Assembly (NCBI RefSeq): GCF_000730565.1
Contig: NZ_BBIQ01000013.1
Coordinates: 62,001 to 126,000, forward strand
Reading direction: 5' to 3'
Length of the DNA stretch: 64,000 bases
DNA from: Pseudomonas fulva NBRC 16637 = DSM 17717
GTDB lineage: Bacteria; Pseudomonadota; Gammaproteobacteria; Pseudomonadales; Pseudomonadaceae
Shown: positions 43,599 through 52,978 of the stretch, piece after piece
Layout of the letters: each line of letters opens with the position of its first letter
How positions within the stretch are numbered: the stretch's first letter is position 1
The notes under the pieces: model-generated
The model's database searches: none
Told to the model about the DNA's origin: nothing
What the model saw: only the letters and a program-made list of their open reading frames with translations
Made by a program: the position numbers and the translations under genes

Positions 43599-44240
43599 CT
43601 AGTCCTGTTTGTCCTTGATGGTGTCGAGTAAAGCATTGATATCGGCACGCCGGCCCTCATCGGCCAATTCCCGGCCCGGCCTGGGCGGTGCCTGCAACGC
43701 CTTGTGCAGCGCAGCCCTGGCCTCACTGTAACGCTTCTGACGCACCAAATGATCGCCCCAGAAATAGTTGCTGTCGATGCCTGCGGGATTGATTTTCAAG
43801 GCCTGCCTGAGCAGCGTGTCGGCTTTGTCGTCATCCCCGAAGCCGATGGGCCAGCCTGGAACCTGGTCATACAAGGTGCCCAGGCTGGTGTAGGCCGAGC
43901 CTTGCAGGGCTTGAGGGTCGAGGGCGATGGCCTTTTCCAGGCTGGCCTTGGCGGCCTTGACCTTGCCTAGCGCACTCAGCCCACCGGTTGCGCCAGCCCA
44001 GCTGCTGTTGATGATGCCGTCCCAGATCAGAGGCTCGGGGGTATTGGGGTTCTGGCGGACGAAAACGGCCGCCTCGTTTGCCAGCTTCTCGAACGCGCCT
44101 GCGCGTTGATCCTTGGGCAACTGATATTGGATATGCGCCCATTGTTGCTGCAAGTCGTGCAGGTGTTGGGCGCCTGTCTGATCAAGCGCCCAGCCAAACG
44201 GGGTAAATGCCAGCAGGCTGGCCAGTACGATGGGCTTCAT
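43599..44240 (-). CDS. Periplasmic TPR-containing protein of unknown function
   Basis: A 213-residue protein with a signal peptide (KPIVLASLLAFTPFGWA, cleaved near residue 19). The middle and C-terminal parts have tetratricopeptide-like helices (AKASLEKAIALDPQALQGSA and YSEARAALHKALQAPP). TPR proteins serve as scaffolds. It lies between an enzyme block and a two-component system in one operon, where it might link the enzymes or signal, but its role is unknown. It overlaps the SDR gene by four bases. Confidence 0.75.
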   Translation of the reverse strand: MKPIVLASLLAFTPFGWALDQTGAQHLHDLQQQWAHIQYQLPKDQRAGAFEKLANEAAVFVRQNPNTPEPLIWDGIINSSWAGATGGLSALGKVKAAKASLEKAIALDPQALQGSAYTSLGTLYDQVPGWPIGFGDDDKADTLLRQALKINPAGIDSNYFWGDHLVRQKRYSEARAALHKALQAPPRPGRELADEGRRADINALLDTIKDKQD

Positions 44241-45043
44241 TTGCTCGGTTCCTTTATGTGGCTGCCGATATGGCGCCGAATCAAGGGCAGTTGTTTACGC
44301 AAGGCTCGATCTACCAACCCTGGCAGGATGCCGTTCAGGCGCACGAACATTTTCTCCGGCCAGCCCAGGTAGAGCTCGCTGCGCTCGGACTGGACCGCCT
44401 GGAGCACGGCTTTGGCAACGTAGACCGGGTCGTCCATGCCTACCTTCAGCGCCTGGTTGAGGGCGGTAGCGGCGCTGCTGTTCATGCTGGTGCGGGTTGC
44501 GCGTGGCGCGACGTACAGCACATTGACCGGGGTGTCGGCCAATTCACGGCGCAGTGCTTCGGAAAACCCGCGCAGCGCGAACTTGCTGGCGCAGTAGCTG
44601 GCATAGCCGGGGTAGCCGATCGAGCCGTAAGTCGAGCCGACGTTGACGACCAACGCCTTGGGTTGCTCGCGCAGAAGAGGCAAGCAAGCCCGGGTCAGTT
44701 GCAAAGGTGCCTTCAGGTTGATGTCCAGCAGCTCATCGAGGGCCTGTTCGTCCAGTTGGTCGAGCAAGGCGAAGCGATTGACCCCGGCAGCGTTGATCAG
44801 CACATTGAAGCCGCCCAGTTCGCGCGCGCGCGTCACGACCTGTGCCCGGCCTTCCTGTGTCCGCAAGTCCGCCGACTGCCAGCGCAGGCTGCCTGGGTAG
44901 CGGTTCATCAGGCTGGCCAGTTTGCCCATGTGCCGACTCACGGCCAAAACCTGCGCGCCGGCATGGCAGAGCTGCTCGGCCAGCTCCAGGCCAATCCCGC
45001 CGCTGGCGCCGGTGAGCACCACGATCGACTCATGCAACCGCAT
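44237..45043 (-). CDS. Short-chain dehydrogenase/reductase
   Basis: A 268-residue SDR: cofactor motif TGASGGIGLE (about 11-20), NAAGVNRF, and the catalytic Ser/Tyr/Lys set in GSTYGSIGYPGYASYCASK. The C-terminal 60 residues are extended (ELYLGWPEKMFVRLN, then basic) and may contact the membrane. NAD(P)-linked reduction or oxidation of a keto or hydroxy group is expected. Start 45043 is chosen; the longer frame to 45148 would overlap the next gene heavily. It overlaps the diiron enzyme gene by 14 bases. Confidence 0.88.
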   Translation of the reverse strand: MRLHESIVVLTGASGGIGLELAEQLCHAGAQVLAVSRHMGKLASLMNRYPGSLRWQSADLRTQEGRAQVVTRARELGGFNVLINAAGVNRFALLDQLDEQALDELLDINLKAPLQLTRACLPLLREQPKALVVNVGSTYGSIGYPGYASYCASKFALRGFSEALRRELADTPVNVLYVAPRATRTSMNSSAATALNQALKVGMDDPVYVAKAVLQAVQSERSELYLGWPEKMFVRLNGILPGLVDRALRKQLPLIRRHIGSHIKEPSK

Positions 45044-45710
45044 GGCGCACCCCTGACTGGCCCGCACGGGGCAACGTTTGGAACATCTCGGCGTACAGGC
45101 GGTAGACCATCTTGGCCGCGTGAATGACCGCCTGCTGGTCTTCGGCATTGTCCAGGCGGTCCATCAACTGCCTGTATGTCACCATATGGTCCTGGTCGAG
45201 CGCGCCGTGGGACTTGAGGTAGCTCATTGCCCGGTCTGGCAGCGAAAGGCTGTGTGCAATGGCGCCGGCGGCCTGTGTGGCCAGGGCAATGCTGGTGCCT
45301 TCCAGGACGTTGACCATGCCGAACAGCCCTACCGGGTTGCCCCGTGCGATCAAGTCGTAGAGATAAGCGACCATGAGCTCGATCGACTGCGCGGGTCGGC
45401 CGTCGCGTACCGCCTCCCAGTCGCCCCCACAGGCCTCGATGTCGTTGAGGATCCACTGTTCATGGCCGTATTCTTCCTCGATGTACTCGCACACGGCACC
45501 GCGCAGCCATTCGAGCCGGGCGGGCAGGCGCGCCCCGCATGCCATCATCAGCGGGACGGTGTGGCGCACGTGGTAGTAGGCCTGGGTGAGAAATGCGATG
45601 TAGCTGTCGAGGCTGACCTGCCCAGCCATGGCCTCGCGGATCACCGGAACGCCGAACAGCGCCTGGCGCTCATGGGCGGTTTGCAGTTGCAACGTTTCAA
45701 AGAAGGACAT
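45030..45710 (-). CDS. Haem-oxygenase-like putative diiron oxidase (TenA/PqqC fold)
   Basis: A 226-residue all-helical protein. Metal-ligand-like residues occur in order: His50 (YYHVRHTVPL), Glu76/79/80 and His83 (CEYIEEEYGHEQW), Glu137 (VLEGTS), and His168/Asp172/His175 (SHGALDQDH). This fits the HDO superfamily, whose members oxidise fatty acids or amino acids using iron and oxygen (for example UndA, PqqC-like folds). It is not closely UndA-like. An acyl or amino substrate supplied by the neighbouring ligase is plausible but not shown. Confidence 0.75.
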   Translation of the reverse strand: MSFFETLQLQTAHERQALFGVPVIREAMAGQVSLDSYIAFLTQAYYHVRHTVPLMMACGARLPARLEWLRGAVCEYIEEEYGHEQWILNDIEACGGDWEAVRDGRPAQSIELMVAYLYDLIARGNPVGLFGMVNVLEGTSIALATQAAGAIAHSLSLPDRAMSYLKSHGALDQDHMVTYRQLMDRLDNAEDQQAVIHAAKMVYRLYAEMFQTLPRAGQSGVRHAVA

Positions 45711-45717
45711 GGCGAAC

Positions 45718-47187
45718 TCACTCCTGGGGTATGCGGATCAGAGATTGATAGCGTTCAAGAATCGCCTCGCGCCGAGGGCGGCCGTTGGCTGTCAGGGTTT
45801 GATCGGTGACGCTGAGCGGCGCCGTGAGGCGTCGCCAGTGGTGGGCACGTGCGTAATCGGGCAGCCGTGCATTGCACTGGCCCACTACCTGGTCGATCTG
45901 GTCGTCACTCAGGCTCGGGTCCATCGGCCAGATCAACGCCACGTTGCCTGGCAGGCTCTCGCCGTGCACGAATGCCTGGGCAATGACGCCGCTCTGGGTC
46001 AGTTCGGCCTCTACCCATTCAGGGCTGACGTTTCGGCCGAAACTGGTGATGAACTGGTGCTTCTTGCGTCCGTCGAGGTACAGGTAGCCGTCGTCATCCA
46101 AATGGCCCAGGTCCCCGGTTGCCCACCATCGACCGTCGAAAGGCGCGGCATCGAGGTAGCCCAGTAGCGTGCAACCGGCCACCAGCACCTCGCCATCCTT
46201 CGCGATGCGCACCTGCACGTGGGGCAGCGGCTTGCCCACACTGCCACGGCGGACGCTGCCCGGACGGTTGAGCGCGACCACCGACGCGCATTCAGACAGC
46301 CCATAGCCTTCGTACACCGCAAGCCCGACAGCCTCGGCACGGGCCAGCAAGCTGGGCGATACCCGAGCGCCACCTACGGCGACGAACCTCAGCTGCTCAG
46401 CGGGCATCGCCCCTTGTTCAACAGCGGCAACCAGCCCCATCAGCAGTTGCGGCACAAGGATCAGGCTCTGGGCCTGACGCTGCACAATCACACCCACTAG
46501 CCGCTTGAAGTCCACCTGGGTGGCGCCGCTGATGCCCAGGTGCTGCTGGCTGAGCAGGTGCACGCAGGCCCCGGCGATCAGCGCGGCGTATACGCCCAGG
46601 TTTTCCAGCAGAACGCCCAGTGGCAGAACGGCCAGGTGATGCATGGGTGCGCTGGCGCGGCTAGCCGCCTCAAGTTCATGGGCCACGCCCAGCAACGCCT
46701 CGGCGCTCAGGCAGACACCTTTCGGTGATCCCGTGCTGCCGGAGGTGTAGGTGATTTTTGCCGTTTCGGGCGCAATGGCCGCCGCAGCGTACGATTTACA
46801 GAGCCAGAACCCCGGCCGAGCGTGTGGGGCGTAGCCCAGCTCGACAAGGCGCGAGTCCCATCCGCTTTCGCTCAGCACCAGGGTGACGCCACTTTGCCTG
46901 AGACAATGGGACATTTGAGCGCGGGTGAAAAACGGAGGGATGACCACGCAGGGACGTTCGGCGAACAGCGCTGCAAGGTCCCACAGCAGCAGTTGCGGGC
47001 CATTGTCCAAGGCCAGGGCGAATGCGCCCTGAGGTTGGCTCCCAAGCCAGGCGGCGCGTACCTCGACCGCCTCGAACAAGGCGCGATAGGTCAGGTGCTG
47101 GTCGGCACCTTGCACGGCGATGGCGTCAGGCTGACGTTGGGCGTGTTCCTTCAGCAAGGCCTTGAAGCGGTTCAGTTCATGCCGCAT
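45718..47187 (-). CDS. AMP-dependent synthetase/ligase, variant A10 motif
   Basis: A 489-residue ANL-family enzyme. Motif A3 TSGSTGSPKG is at 148-157; the A5 region reads YEGYGLSECASVVALNRPG; the A8 region has TGDLGHLDDDGYLYLDG and RKKHQF. The A10 segment reads LTANGRPRREAI, where the usual catalytic Lys is Arg. It would activate a carboxylic acid (fatty or amino) as adenylate; the altered lysine may reduce or change this step. It starts 11 bases inside the hemolysin-family gene and ends seven bases before the diiron gene. Confidence 0.85.
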   Translation of the reverse strand: MRHELNRFKALLKEHAQRQPDAIAVQGADQHLTYRALFEAVEVRAAWLGSQPQGAFALALDNGPQLLLWDLAALFAERPCVVIPPFFTRAQMSHCLRQSGVTLVLSESGWDSRLVELGYAPHARPGFWLCKSYAAAAIAPETAKITYTSGSTGSPKGVCLSAEALLGVAHELEAASRASAPMHHLAVLPLGVLLENLGVYAALIAGACVHLLSQQHLGISGATQVDFKRLVGVIVQRQAQSLILVPQLLMGLVAAVEQGAMPAEQLRFVAVGGARVSPSLLARAEAVGLAVYEGYGLSECASVVALNRPGSVRRGSVGKPLPHVQVRIAKDGEVLVAGCTLLGYLDAAPFDGRWWATGDLGHLDDDGYLYLDGRKKHQFITSFGRNVSPEWVEAELTQSGVIAQAFVHGESLPGNVALIWPMDPSLSDDQIDQVVGQCNARLPDYARAHHWRRLTAPLSVTDQTLTANGRPRREAILERYQSLIRIPQE

Positions 47188-47854
47188 GACCGGATTCCTC
47201 TGTCAGGACCGGAAAGCCAAGGCGCTGAAAGACGCCTGACCGGGTCAAGGCATCGAAGCCGTAACGGATATTTCCGGCAAACACCTGAGGGCAATGGCTG
47301 TAGTAGGTGCCCCATATTTCAGCCTGGTCCTCAAGGCGAGCAGGATCGGCTGGCGCCAGGACGACGGGCGTCAACCCCAGTCGCTGGAAGCTGTTGATCA
47401 GCGTCGCCGCGCCGGTGAATGCGACCCAGTGCAGGCCGCGTGAGGCCAGCAGCCACGTGACCGCAGCGATCATCAAGCGCGCGCTGCCGGCGCTGAGCGA
47501 GGCCAGGTTACCCACCTCGACCATACAACTGCGCGGCAGGGTTGCCCCGACCACACGGGACACGGCGTCTTCCAGAGGCATGTCGAGGTAGCGCTCCAGA
47601 AATAGGGGGCCGTCATTGGCTGGGCGAATGCCCGCGGCGGCTGTCAACCGGCCTTGGCTGTCGTGAAACGCCAGTAATTGCGGCAGGAAATGCTGAATGT
47701 CGGCCTGATGGCTTAGCGCAAAGCACTGATGTATGAACCGCTCGAGGGCCATTCGCCCCGGGTCGTCTGCCAGGTGTAGCGACAATGTTGCCTGACGATC
47801 GGCCTGGCTGCCGATGGCCAGTGGAAGCAGGTGGCTCCAGTCACGGTGGGTCAT
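47177..47854 (-). CDS. Thermostable-hemolysin family protein
   Basis: A 225-residue protein that I place in the T_hemolysin family (segments such as ERFIHQCFALSHQADIQHFL, VEVGNLASLSAGSARLMIAA and LLASRGLHWVAFTGAATLIN). The name comes from a Vibrio protein; the biochemical activity of this family is not well known, and an acyl-transfer role is only a thought from the neighbours. It is the first gene of the seven-gene operon. Start 47854 follows GGGAGA with six-base spacing; the longer frame to 48085 runs through the leader and repeats. Confidence 0.75.
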   Translation of the reverse strand: MTHRDWSHLLPLAIGSQADRQATLSLHLADDPGRMALERFIHQCFALSHQADIQHFLPQLLAFHDSQGRLTAAAGIRPANDGPLFLERYLDMPLEDAVSRVVGATLPRSCMVEVGNLASLSAGSARLMIAAVTWLLASRGLHWVAFTGAATLINSFQRLGLTPVVLAPADPARLEDQAEIWGTYYSHCPQVFAGNIRYGFDALTRSGVFQRLGFPVLTEESGHAA

Positions 47855-47899
47855 GAAACGTCTCCCAGCAGGTTCGATGGGAGACAGTGTCGAGTGCTT

Positions 47900-47918
47900 A
47901 TCTGAAGGGAATCTGAAG
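47900..47918 (-). promoter_or_regulatory. Direct repeats with 11-nt period, candidate response-regulator operator
   Basis: ATCTGAAG occurs at 47900-47907 and again at 47911-47918 on the plus strand, an 11-nt period. On the minus strand, the direction of the operon, it reads CTTCAGATTCCCTTCAGAT, about 46-64 bases upstream of the first start. OmpR/PhoB-class regulators bind such tandem half-sites, and one is encoded in this same operon. The link is inferred. Confidence 0.6.
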
Positions 47919-48127
47919 TCAGGCTGTTTCGGGTTCGATTTCGACGAATGCCATTGCGATGTTTCTCCGGGGCCTACATGGCATCGCCAGCCGTTGCCGA
48001 CGAGCGCCCCCTTGATGGCCACCGTCCGATTTACCGCAGACCTGGCCTGTGACCTGCTCCGCACCCTTGCCGTCAACCTGTGCATGGAACGGCACCGCTT
48101 GTGCCGACGTGGAAAGCAGGAGCATTC

Positions 48128-48460
48128 ATGGCCAAAAAAAAACCGTTATCCCCAGGCCCGTCCTGGAACGAAAATTTCGTGGTGTTGGGAGAGATTCTTT
48201 TCTGGGGTTTTTGGGCGCCAGTCCTGTTCTTGATCGCTGCACCCTGGTTGAGCCTGGCCATCGTCAGCTACTGGCCCAAGCCTGTGCTTGCCGGATTTTT
48301 CAGCGCCATGGCATCCACCGGTTGGCTGGTCGCCTCGGTGGTGATTCTGGCAGTGATTGCCTACCAGGCGGGCATGGGTTACTACCGTCAGCACCGTAGC
48401 CGCAAGCGTACTGCCGCTGAGCTGGCTGCCAAAAGGGCCCAGGGCGACAAGCGTCTTTGA
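48128..48460 (+). CDS. Small membrane protein of unknown function
   Basis: A 110-residue protein with two or three hydrophobic segments (GFWAPVLFLIAAPWLSLAIV; GWLVASVVILAVIAYQAG) and a basic C-terminal tail (RKRTAAELAAKRAQGDKR). CAGGAG before the ATG supports 48128. It is divergent from the seven-gene operon (273-base gap). No family recognised. Confidence 0.6.
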   Translation: MAKKKPLSPGPSWNENFVVLGEILFWGFWAPVLFLIAAPWLSLAIVSYWPKPVLAGFFSAMASTGWLVASVVILAVIAYQAGMGYYRQHRSRKRTAAELAAKRAQGDKRL

Positions 48461-48704
48461 TCGATCCGGCCGGCTGATTGGCCTGTGTGGGTGGCCGGCG
48501 CTAGCGGCCCGCGCGGGGCTTGCTTGGCACCCTCACATAACTGATATCGTAATGATGTCATTGCCGCGCAACCTTTGTCGTTGTGCTGCTGTCGTAGTAC
48601 GCACTACCGGTCAGGCAGCAGTGATCGCGACCTGCGATTGCTGTGCGTGACCCAGTATTGAAGCCAGGGATTGGTCTTTTTCGTCTTCCTCCGAGTACCG
48701 ACCC

Positions 48705-50009
48705 ATGCTTCATCTTTTTCGTAACCGCGGCGAGCGTCAGGCGCTCACGCAGCTGGCTGCGTCCCTCCCGCAAACCCACACTGACGGTGGCCGCACTGCC
48801 CCCAGATGGACAGACGTGCAACGTGAGTGGACCTCGCGTGAGTTGCATGCCACTGCGCGTGAAGGCCGTATTGCCGAGCTCGAGCGCGAGCTGGAAAACG
48901 CCCGGCTGATGCTGGCCGAGGCCGACGCCAATGCGCGCGCCTCGGAAACCCGTTTTGACCTAGTCAACCGTGCCTCCAGCGAAGGCCTGTGGGACATGGA
49001 AGTGGTGGCAGGTGATCCGGTCAACCCGCGCAACCGCTTCTGGTGGTCGCAGCAATTTCGCGAAATGCTGGGGTTTCGCGACGAGCGCGATTTTCCCAAT
49101 GTCCTGGCCAGCTGGGCTGATCGCCTGCACCCGGAAGACAAGGCCGCCACGTTGGACGCCTTTGCCCGCCACCTGAACGACAAATCAGGCATGACCCCCT
49201 ACCGGGTGCGCAACCGCCTGGCCATGAAAGACGGCAGCTACCGCTGGTTCTTCGCCCAGGGCGAAACCCTGCGCGATGCACGTGGCGTGCCTTTGCGCGT
49301 TGCTGGCGCCTTGCGCGACATCCACGATGAGTTGCAACGTGAACAAGAGCACGACGTGATCATCACCCGTTTCGAACTGGCGCGGGAAATGCTCTCCGAC
49401 GGGCTCTGGGACATGGAAGTGATCGCCGGTGACCCGGTCAACCCCAAGAACCCCTTCTGGTGGTCGCCCCAGTTTCGGCGTTTGCTGGGTTTCGAAACCG
49501 TCGAGGAATTTCCGGATGTGTTGGACAGCTGGGCCTCACGCCTGCACCCGGAGGACAAGGCCTACAGCCTGGAAGCCTTCCAGGCGCACCTGAACGACCG
49601 TACAGGCAAGACGCCGTTCGATATCGAGTACCGACTCAAGATGAAAAGCGGGGAGTACCGCTGGTTCCGCGCCCGTGGCCAGACCAAGCGCGACCCTTAT
49701 GGCGCGCCATTACGTGTGGTCGGGGCATTGGTGGACGTGGACCTGGAGCATCAGCAGTCGGCCATGCGCGAGACGGAGGCTGCGCACCAGCGCACCCTGG
49801 AATCCAACATCACCAAGCTCACCCAGATCGTCGGCACCATTCAGAGCATTGCCAGCCAGACCAACCTGCTGGCACTCAACGCGGCCATTGAAGCAGCACG
49901 TGCCGGGGAAGCGGGCAGGGGGTTTGCAGTGGTGGCCGATGAAGTACGCAAGCTGGCCACGCGCACGACGGAGGCCACTGAACAGGCGGCCGACATGATG
50001 CGCGGCTGA
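48705..50009 (+). CDS. Soluble PAS-PAS chemoreceptor-like protein with short signalling domain
   Basis: A 434-residue cytosolic protein with no transmembrane segment. It has two related PAS_3 domains: segments [20 protein letters not shown] and [20 protein letters not shown] start them, each followed by RLHPEDKA. The C-terminus is a truncated receptor signalling tip ([35 protein letters not shown]). This layout resembles P. aeruginosa BdlA, a dispersion regulator. An alpha-helical linker precedes the first PAS domain. Signal and partner are unknown. The full-length receptor at 50107 follows in the same direction. Confidence 0.82.
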   Translation: MLHLFRNRGERQALTQLAASLPQTHTDGGRTAPRWTDVQREWTSRELHATAREGRIAELERELENARLMLAEADANARASETRFDLVNRASSEGLWDMEVVAGDPVNPRNRFWWSQQFREMLGFRDERDFPNVLASWADRLHPEDKAATLDAFARHLNDKSGMTPYRVRNRLAMKDGSYRWFFAQGETLRDARGVPLRVAGALRDIHDELQREQEHDVIITRFELAREMLSDGLWDMEVIAGDPVNPKNPFWWSPQFRRLLGFETVEEFPDVLDSWASRLHPEDKAYSLEAFQAHLNDRTGKTPFDIEYRLKMKSGEYRWFRARGQTKRDPYGAPLRVVGALVDVDLEHQQSAMRETEAAHQRTLESNITKLTQIVGTIQSIASQTNLLALNAAIEAARAGEAGRGFAVVADEVRKLATRTTEATEQAADMMRG

Positions 50010-50106
50010 CAGCTGGCAGGCCAGGTGCCCAAGCTACGTCTACAGGTCCGTTGCACCCGCTCTTTTGACACTGTTGTTTTCTCTCACTTCGTTCAGGTTT
50101 CAACTC

Positions 50107-51747
50107 ATGAATTGGTTCTACGATGCCAGGTTGTCGGTCAAGCTGTACCTCGCTTTCGCGCTGTGCGCACTGATCACCTTGAGTGTTGGAGTTGTCGGTA
50201 GCCAAGGAATCGGCTCGCTCTCGTCCAGCTTGCAACAGGTGTTTTCCAATAACCTCGTGTCCGTGGCACAAGTTGCAGAGGCACGCTCCAGTGCCATTGC
50301 CCAGAGCCGCGACCTTTACCGACTAGTGGCGGCCACCGCCATCAATGCGCCGCAAGCTGAACGCGCTGCCATTCTTGCGTCGATGAAAGAAAACCGGCAG
50401 AGCAGCGAGCAGGCATTTGCAGTCTACCGAGCCACGCCCCTGGCCGATGATGAACGCCTTGCCGGCGATCGCATGGAAAAGGACTGGCCAGCCTACCAGG
50501 CCATCATGGATCGGACGGTAGCCACCATCGCACGAGGTGATCTGGCTGAAGCCAGGCAATTGATGGCCGGCGAATTGCATCAGGCGTTTCGTACCGTGCT
50601 CGACGAATTGACCACAATGGTCGAGTCCAATAACCGGCAGATCGATGAAGGCGCGCGAGCGGCAAAACATAACGAGGCGGCGGCCAAGCTCAACCTGTAC
50701 CTGGGCATCGGTGCGGCGTTCGTGGCGGCCATTTTGCTTGGCATGTTCATCAGCCGTGTCATCAGCAAACCGATCGCGCTGGCGGTGAACACGGCCGAGC
50801 GCATTGCAGGCGGCGACCTGAGCAAACCCGTGGCCACAGGTCACGCCGACGAAACCGGGCAACTGCTAAATGCCCTGGGGGGCATGCAGCAAGGCCTCAA
50901 ACGCACCCTGGAGCAAATCGCCAATGCAGCGGATCAGCTCGCCTCTGCGGCCGAAGAACTCAACGCCGTCACAGATGAGAGCACCCGCGGGCTCACGCGC
51001 CAGAATGATGAAATTCAGCTCGCCGCCACGGCGGTCACGCAAATGAGTGCGGCAGTCGAGGAAGTGGCTCGCAACGCCACCTCCACTTCCGAAGCCTCCC
51101 GGCAGACGTCCGAGGAAGCGGCCAGTGGCCGCGACCAGGCCCGGGAAGCCGTGCAGGCCATCACCAGCGTGAACAGCGAAATCGGGCAGTCCACGGTCAT
51201 CGTGGGGGAATTGGCCGGTAGCGTGCGCGAAATCGCCAAGGTGGTCGATGTGATCCGGGGCATTGCCGAACAGACCAATCTACTGGCGCTTAACGCGGCC
51301 ATCGAGGCGGCACGCGCTGGCGAGCAGGGCCGAGGTTTTGCGGTGGTGGCAGACGAAGTACGGGCACTGGCGGCGCGTACCCAGGCCTCGACGGGTGAGA
51401 TCGAAGCCATGATCACAGGCGTTCAGTCGCGTGCCGACGATGCGGTCAAGGCCATGGGCAACAGCCGAAACCTGGCCGACAGCACCCAGGCCTTGGCCCA
51501 GGCGACCGGCGAATCGCTGGAGCGGATCGCCCGGAACATCGCCCAGATCAACGATCGCAACCTGCTGATCGCCACGGCGTCCGAAGAGCAGGCCCATGTG
51601 GCCCGCGAGGTGGACCGCAACCTGATCAACATCCAGGACTTGTCGACCCAGACCTCGGCCGGTGCACATCAAACCAGCGCATCCAGCCAGGAATTGTCGC
51701 GCCTGGCCATCTCGTTCAACGACATGGTCAGCACCTTCAAGCTCTGA
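50107..51747 (+). CDS. Methyl-accepting chemotaxis protein
   Basis: A 546-residue transmembrane receptor: TM1 near residues 11-34 ([20 protein letters not shown]), a four-helix-bundle periplasmic domain, TM2 near 198-221, HAMP ([20 protein letters not shown]) and a signalling domain ([36 protein letters not shown]). Two regions typical of methylation helices flank the tip. The start at 50107 ([12 protein letters not shown]) is preferred to 50065, which would add a non-family N-terminus. Confidence 0.92.
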   Translation: MNWFYDARLSVKLYLAFALCALITLSVGVVGSQGIGSLSSSLQQVFSNNLVSVAQVAEARSSAIAQSRDLYRLVAATAINAPQAERAAILASMKENRQSSEQAFAVYRATPLADDERLAGDRMEKDWPAYQAIMDRTVATIARGDLAEARQLMAGELHQAFRTVLDELTTMVESNNRQIDEGARAAKHNEAAAKLNLYLGIGAAFVAAILLGMFISRVISKPIALAVNTAERIAGGDLSKPVATGHADETGQLLNALGGMQQGLKRTLEQIANAADQLASAAEELNAVTDESTRGLTRQNDEIQLAATAVTQMSAAVEEVARNATSTSEASRQTSEEAASGRDQAREAVQAITSVNSEIGQSTVIVGELAGSVREIAKVVDVIRGIAEQTNLLALNAAIEAARAGEQGRGFAVVADEVRALAARTQASTGEIEAMITGVQSRADDAVKAMGNSRNLADSTQALAQATGESLERIARNIAQINDRNLLIATASEEQAHVAREVDRNLINIQDLSTQTSAGAHQTSASSQELSRLAISFNDMVSTFKL

Positions 51748-51777
51748 GCAGGGCGTAGACGATCTGTAGCGTGGCAT

Positions 51778-51832
51778 GCCCCGCCCACCGCCGTAATGCA
51801 CTTATCGGCGGTGGGCGGGGCGCAGGCTTTTT
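51778..51832. terminator. Large hairpin terminator between convergent genes
   Basis: A perfect 16-bp inverted repeat (GCCCCGCCCACCGCCG at 51778-51793; complement at 51806-51821) with a 12-nt loop, followed by GCAGGC and a T-run (51828-51832). It separates the receptor (plus) from the lipoprotein gene (minus, ending at 51831). Confidence 0.8.
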
Positions 51833-52160
51833 AGTCGACGCGCACGAAGACGTTCTTGGCCATGTCGCTACCGCCGACGGCCTCCAGGCGCTTGCCGCCG
51901 TCGAGCACGCGTACGTTGATCAACGCCATGCCATCCTTGTTGCGGGCGGTGACCATGTCATCCTTGCGCTCCCATTCATCCACCTTCAGCTTGTTGCCGT
52001 TGGTGATGATGTAGTCCTTGGAAAACTCCCACGTCTGTTTCGGGCTCTGGATACCCATCACGGTCGTGGTTTGCTCATAGGTGCCTTCCAGGGCGTCATT
52101 GCCGCAACCGGCGATGACGAAGAACGGCAGGGCGGCGAGGGCGAGTTTGAGTTTACGCAT
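51831..52160 (-). CDS. Small lipoprotein of unknown function
   Basis: A 109-residue protein with a lipoprotein signal (LPFFVIAGC, lipidated Cys19). The mature part is beta-rich (LEGTYEQTTTVMGIQSPKQ, then IITNGNKLKVDEWERKD). It likely sits in the inner or outer membrane leaflet facing the periplasm. No family recognised. Its start overlaps the GFA gene's end by eight bases, so the two may be co-transcribed. Confidence 0.72.
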   Translation of the reverse strand: MRKLKLALAALPFFVIAGCGNDALEGTYEQTTTVMGIQSPKQTWEFSKDYIITNGNKLKVDEWERKDDMVTARNKDGMALINVRVLDGGKRLEAVGGSDMAKNVFVRVD

Positions 52161-52587
52161 TGGGCTTCCTTTTCAGTGGGTCGATCTCAGACCGGGTCGA
52201 TGGCAGGTGCCATGGCGCCGCGGCGTCGAGATGCAGGTGGGTATCACGTGTCGGTATGAAGGGGGTATCGAGGGTGCCAAGGGCGATCGAGATCCAATCG
52301 GCGTATTGGCCTGCACTGCGTGACCAGAACAGGCTCGAGCCGCAGGATGAACAGAATTGGCGCAGGATTGTGGGCGACGAGGCGTAAGCCGCAAGCCGGT
52401 CGGCGCCGCGCAGCATGCGCAGCGCCTCACGCGGCACACTACCGTATGAGGCATATGCAGCACCGTGGCCTTTGCGGCACTGGCTGCAATGACAGTGGCT
52501 GATGGCCCTGGGCGGGCCAAGCAGCTCATAACCTATTGCCGCGCAAAGGCAGCTTCCTTGGTATGTGCTGGACAAACGCGATTCCAT
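52153..52587 (-). CDS. GFA-family (CENP-V/GFA) zinc-binding protein
   Basis: A 144-residue protein with a GFA zinc fold: GSCLCAAIGYEL, HCHCSQCRKGHGAAY, and later RQFCSSCGSSLFW, giving the Cys ligands for two zinc ions. Family members react with glutathione adducts or are of unknown role. The start at 52587 is uncertain; an upstream frame continues to 52623. It is followed by the small lipoprotein gene. Confidence 0.82.
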   Translation of the reverse strand: MESRLSSTYQGSCLCAAIGYELLGPPRAISHCHCSQCRKGHGAAYASYGSVPREALRMLRGADRLAAYASSPTILRQFCSSCGSSLFWSRSAGQYADWISIALGTLDTPFIPTRDTHLHLDAAAPWHLPSTRSEIDPLKRKPNA

Positions 52588-52978
52588 GCGTACGAAAAGG
52601 CGCCAGCTTAAACGCAGCGCCAAAGGTAGTCGAGCCGGTTCTGGCCACGCGTGTCGGTAGCAGGTACCCGGGAAGCGGTTCTTGCACCCGCTGGACCGTC
52701 AGGGTGCACAGCCCTGTGCTGCGCCGTCCGACGATCGCACCGTAAGTGAAAGAACCGGACGTCGGTTTCAGAATGTGCCTGGTCGTTCGCGCGCAACCTT
52801 CTGGCGCTGCAAGTGCCATGCTTGCAGGATGCCGTCGGACCCGCGCGCAGACGCACGGTCGATGGCAAGGAGGCCGTCAGCACCACGCCACCGTGACGTG
52901 GCTGATGCGCCGCAGCAGAACACGCCGGAACCCGCCAATACAACAACAGGGGCGGGCCGTGATGCCGAGGTCCGCTGT
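52588..52978. other. Leader between GFA and formate dehydrogenase genes
   Basis: About 390 bases with no gene supported. An in-frame open stretch continues upstream of fdsG, but its sequence does not resemble the family. Several short GC-rich inverted repeats are visible without a T-run. The promoter of the fds operon should be here; I cannot point to a riboswitch or regulator site. Confidence 0.5.
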
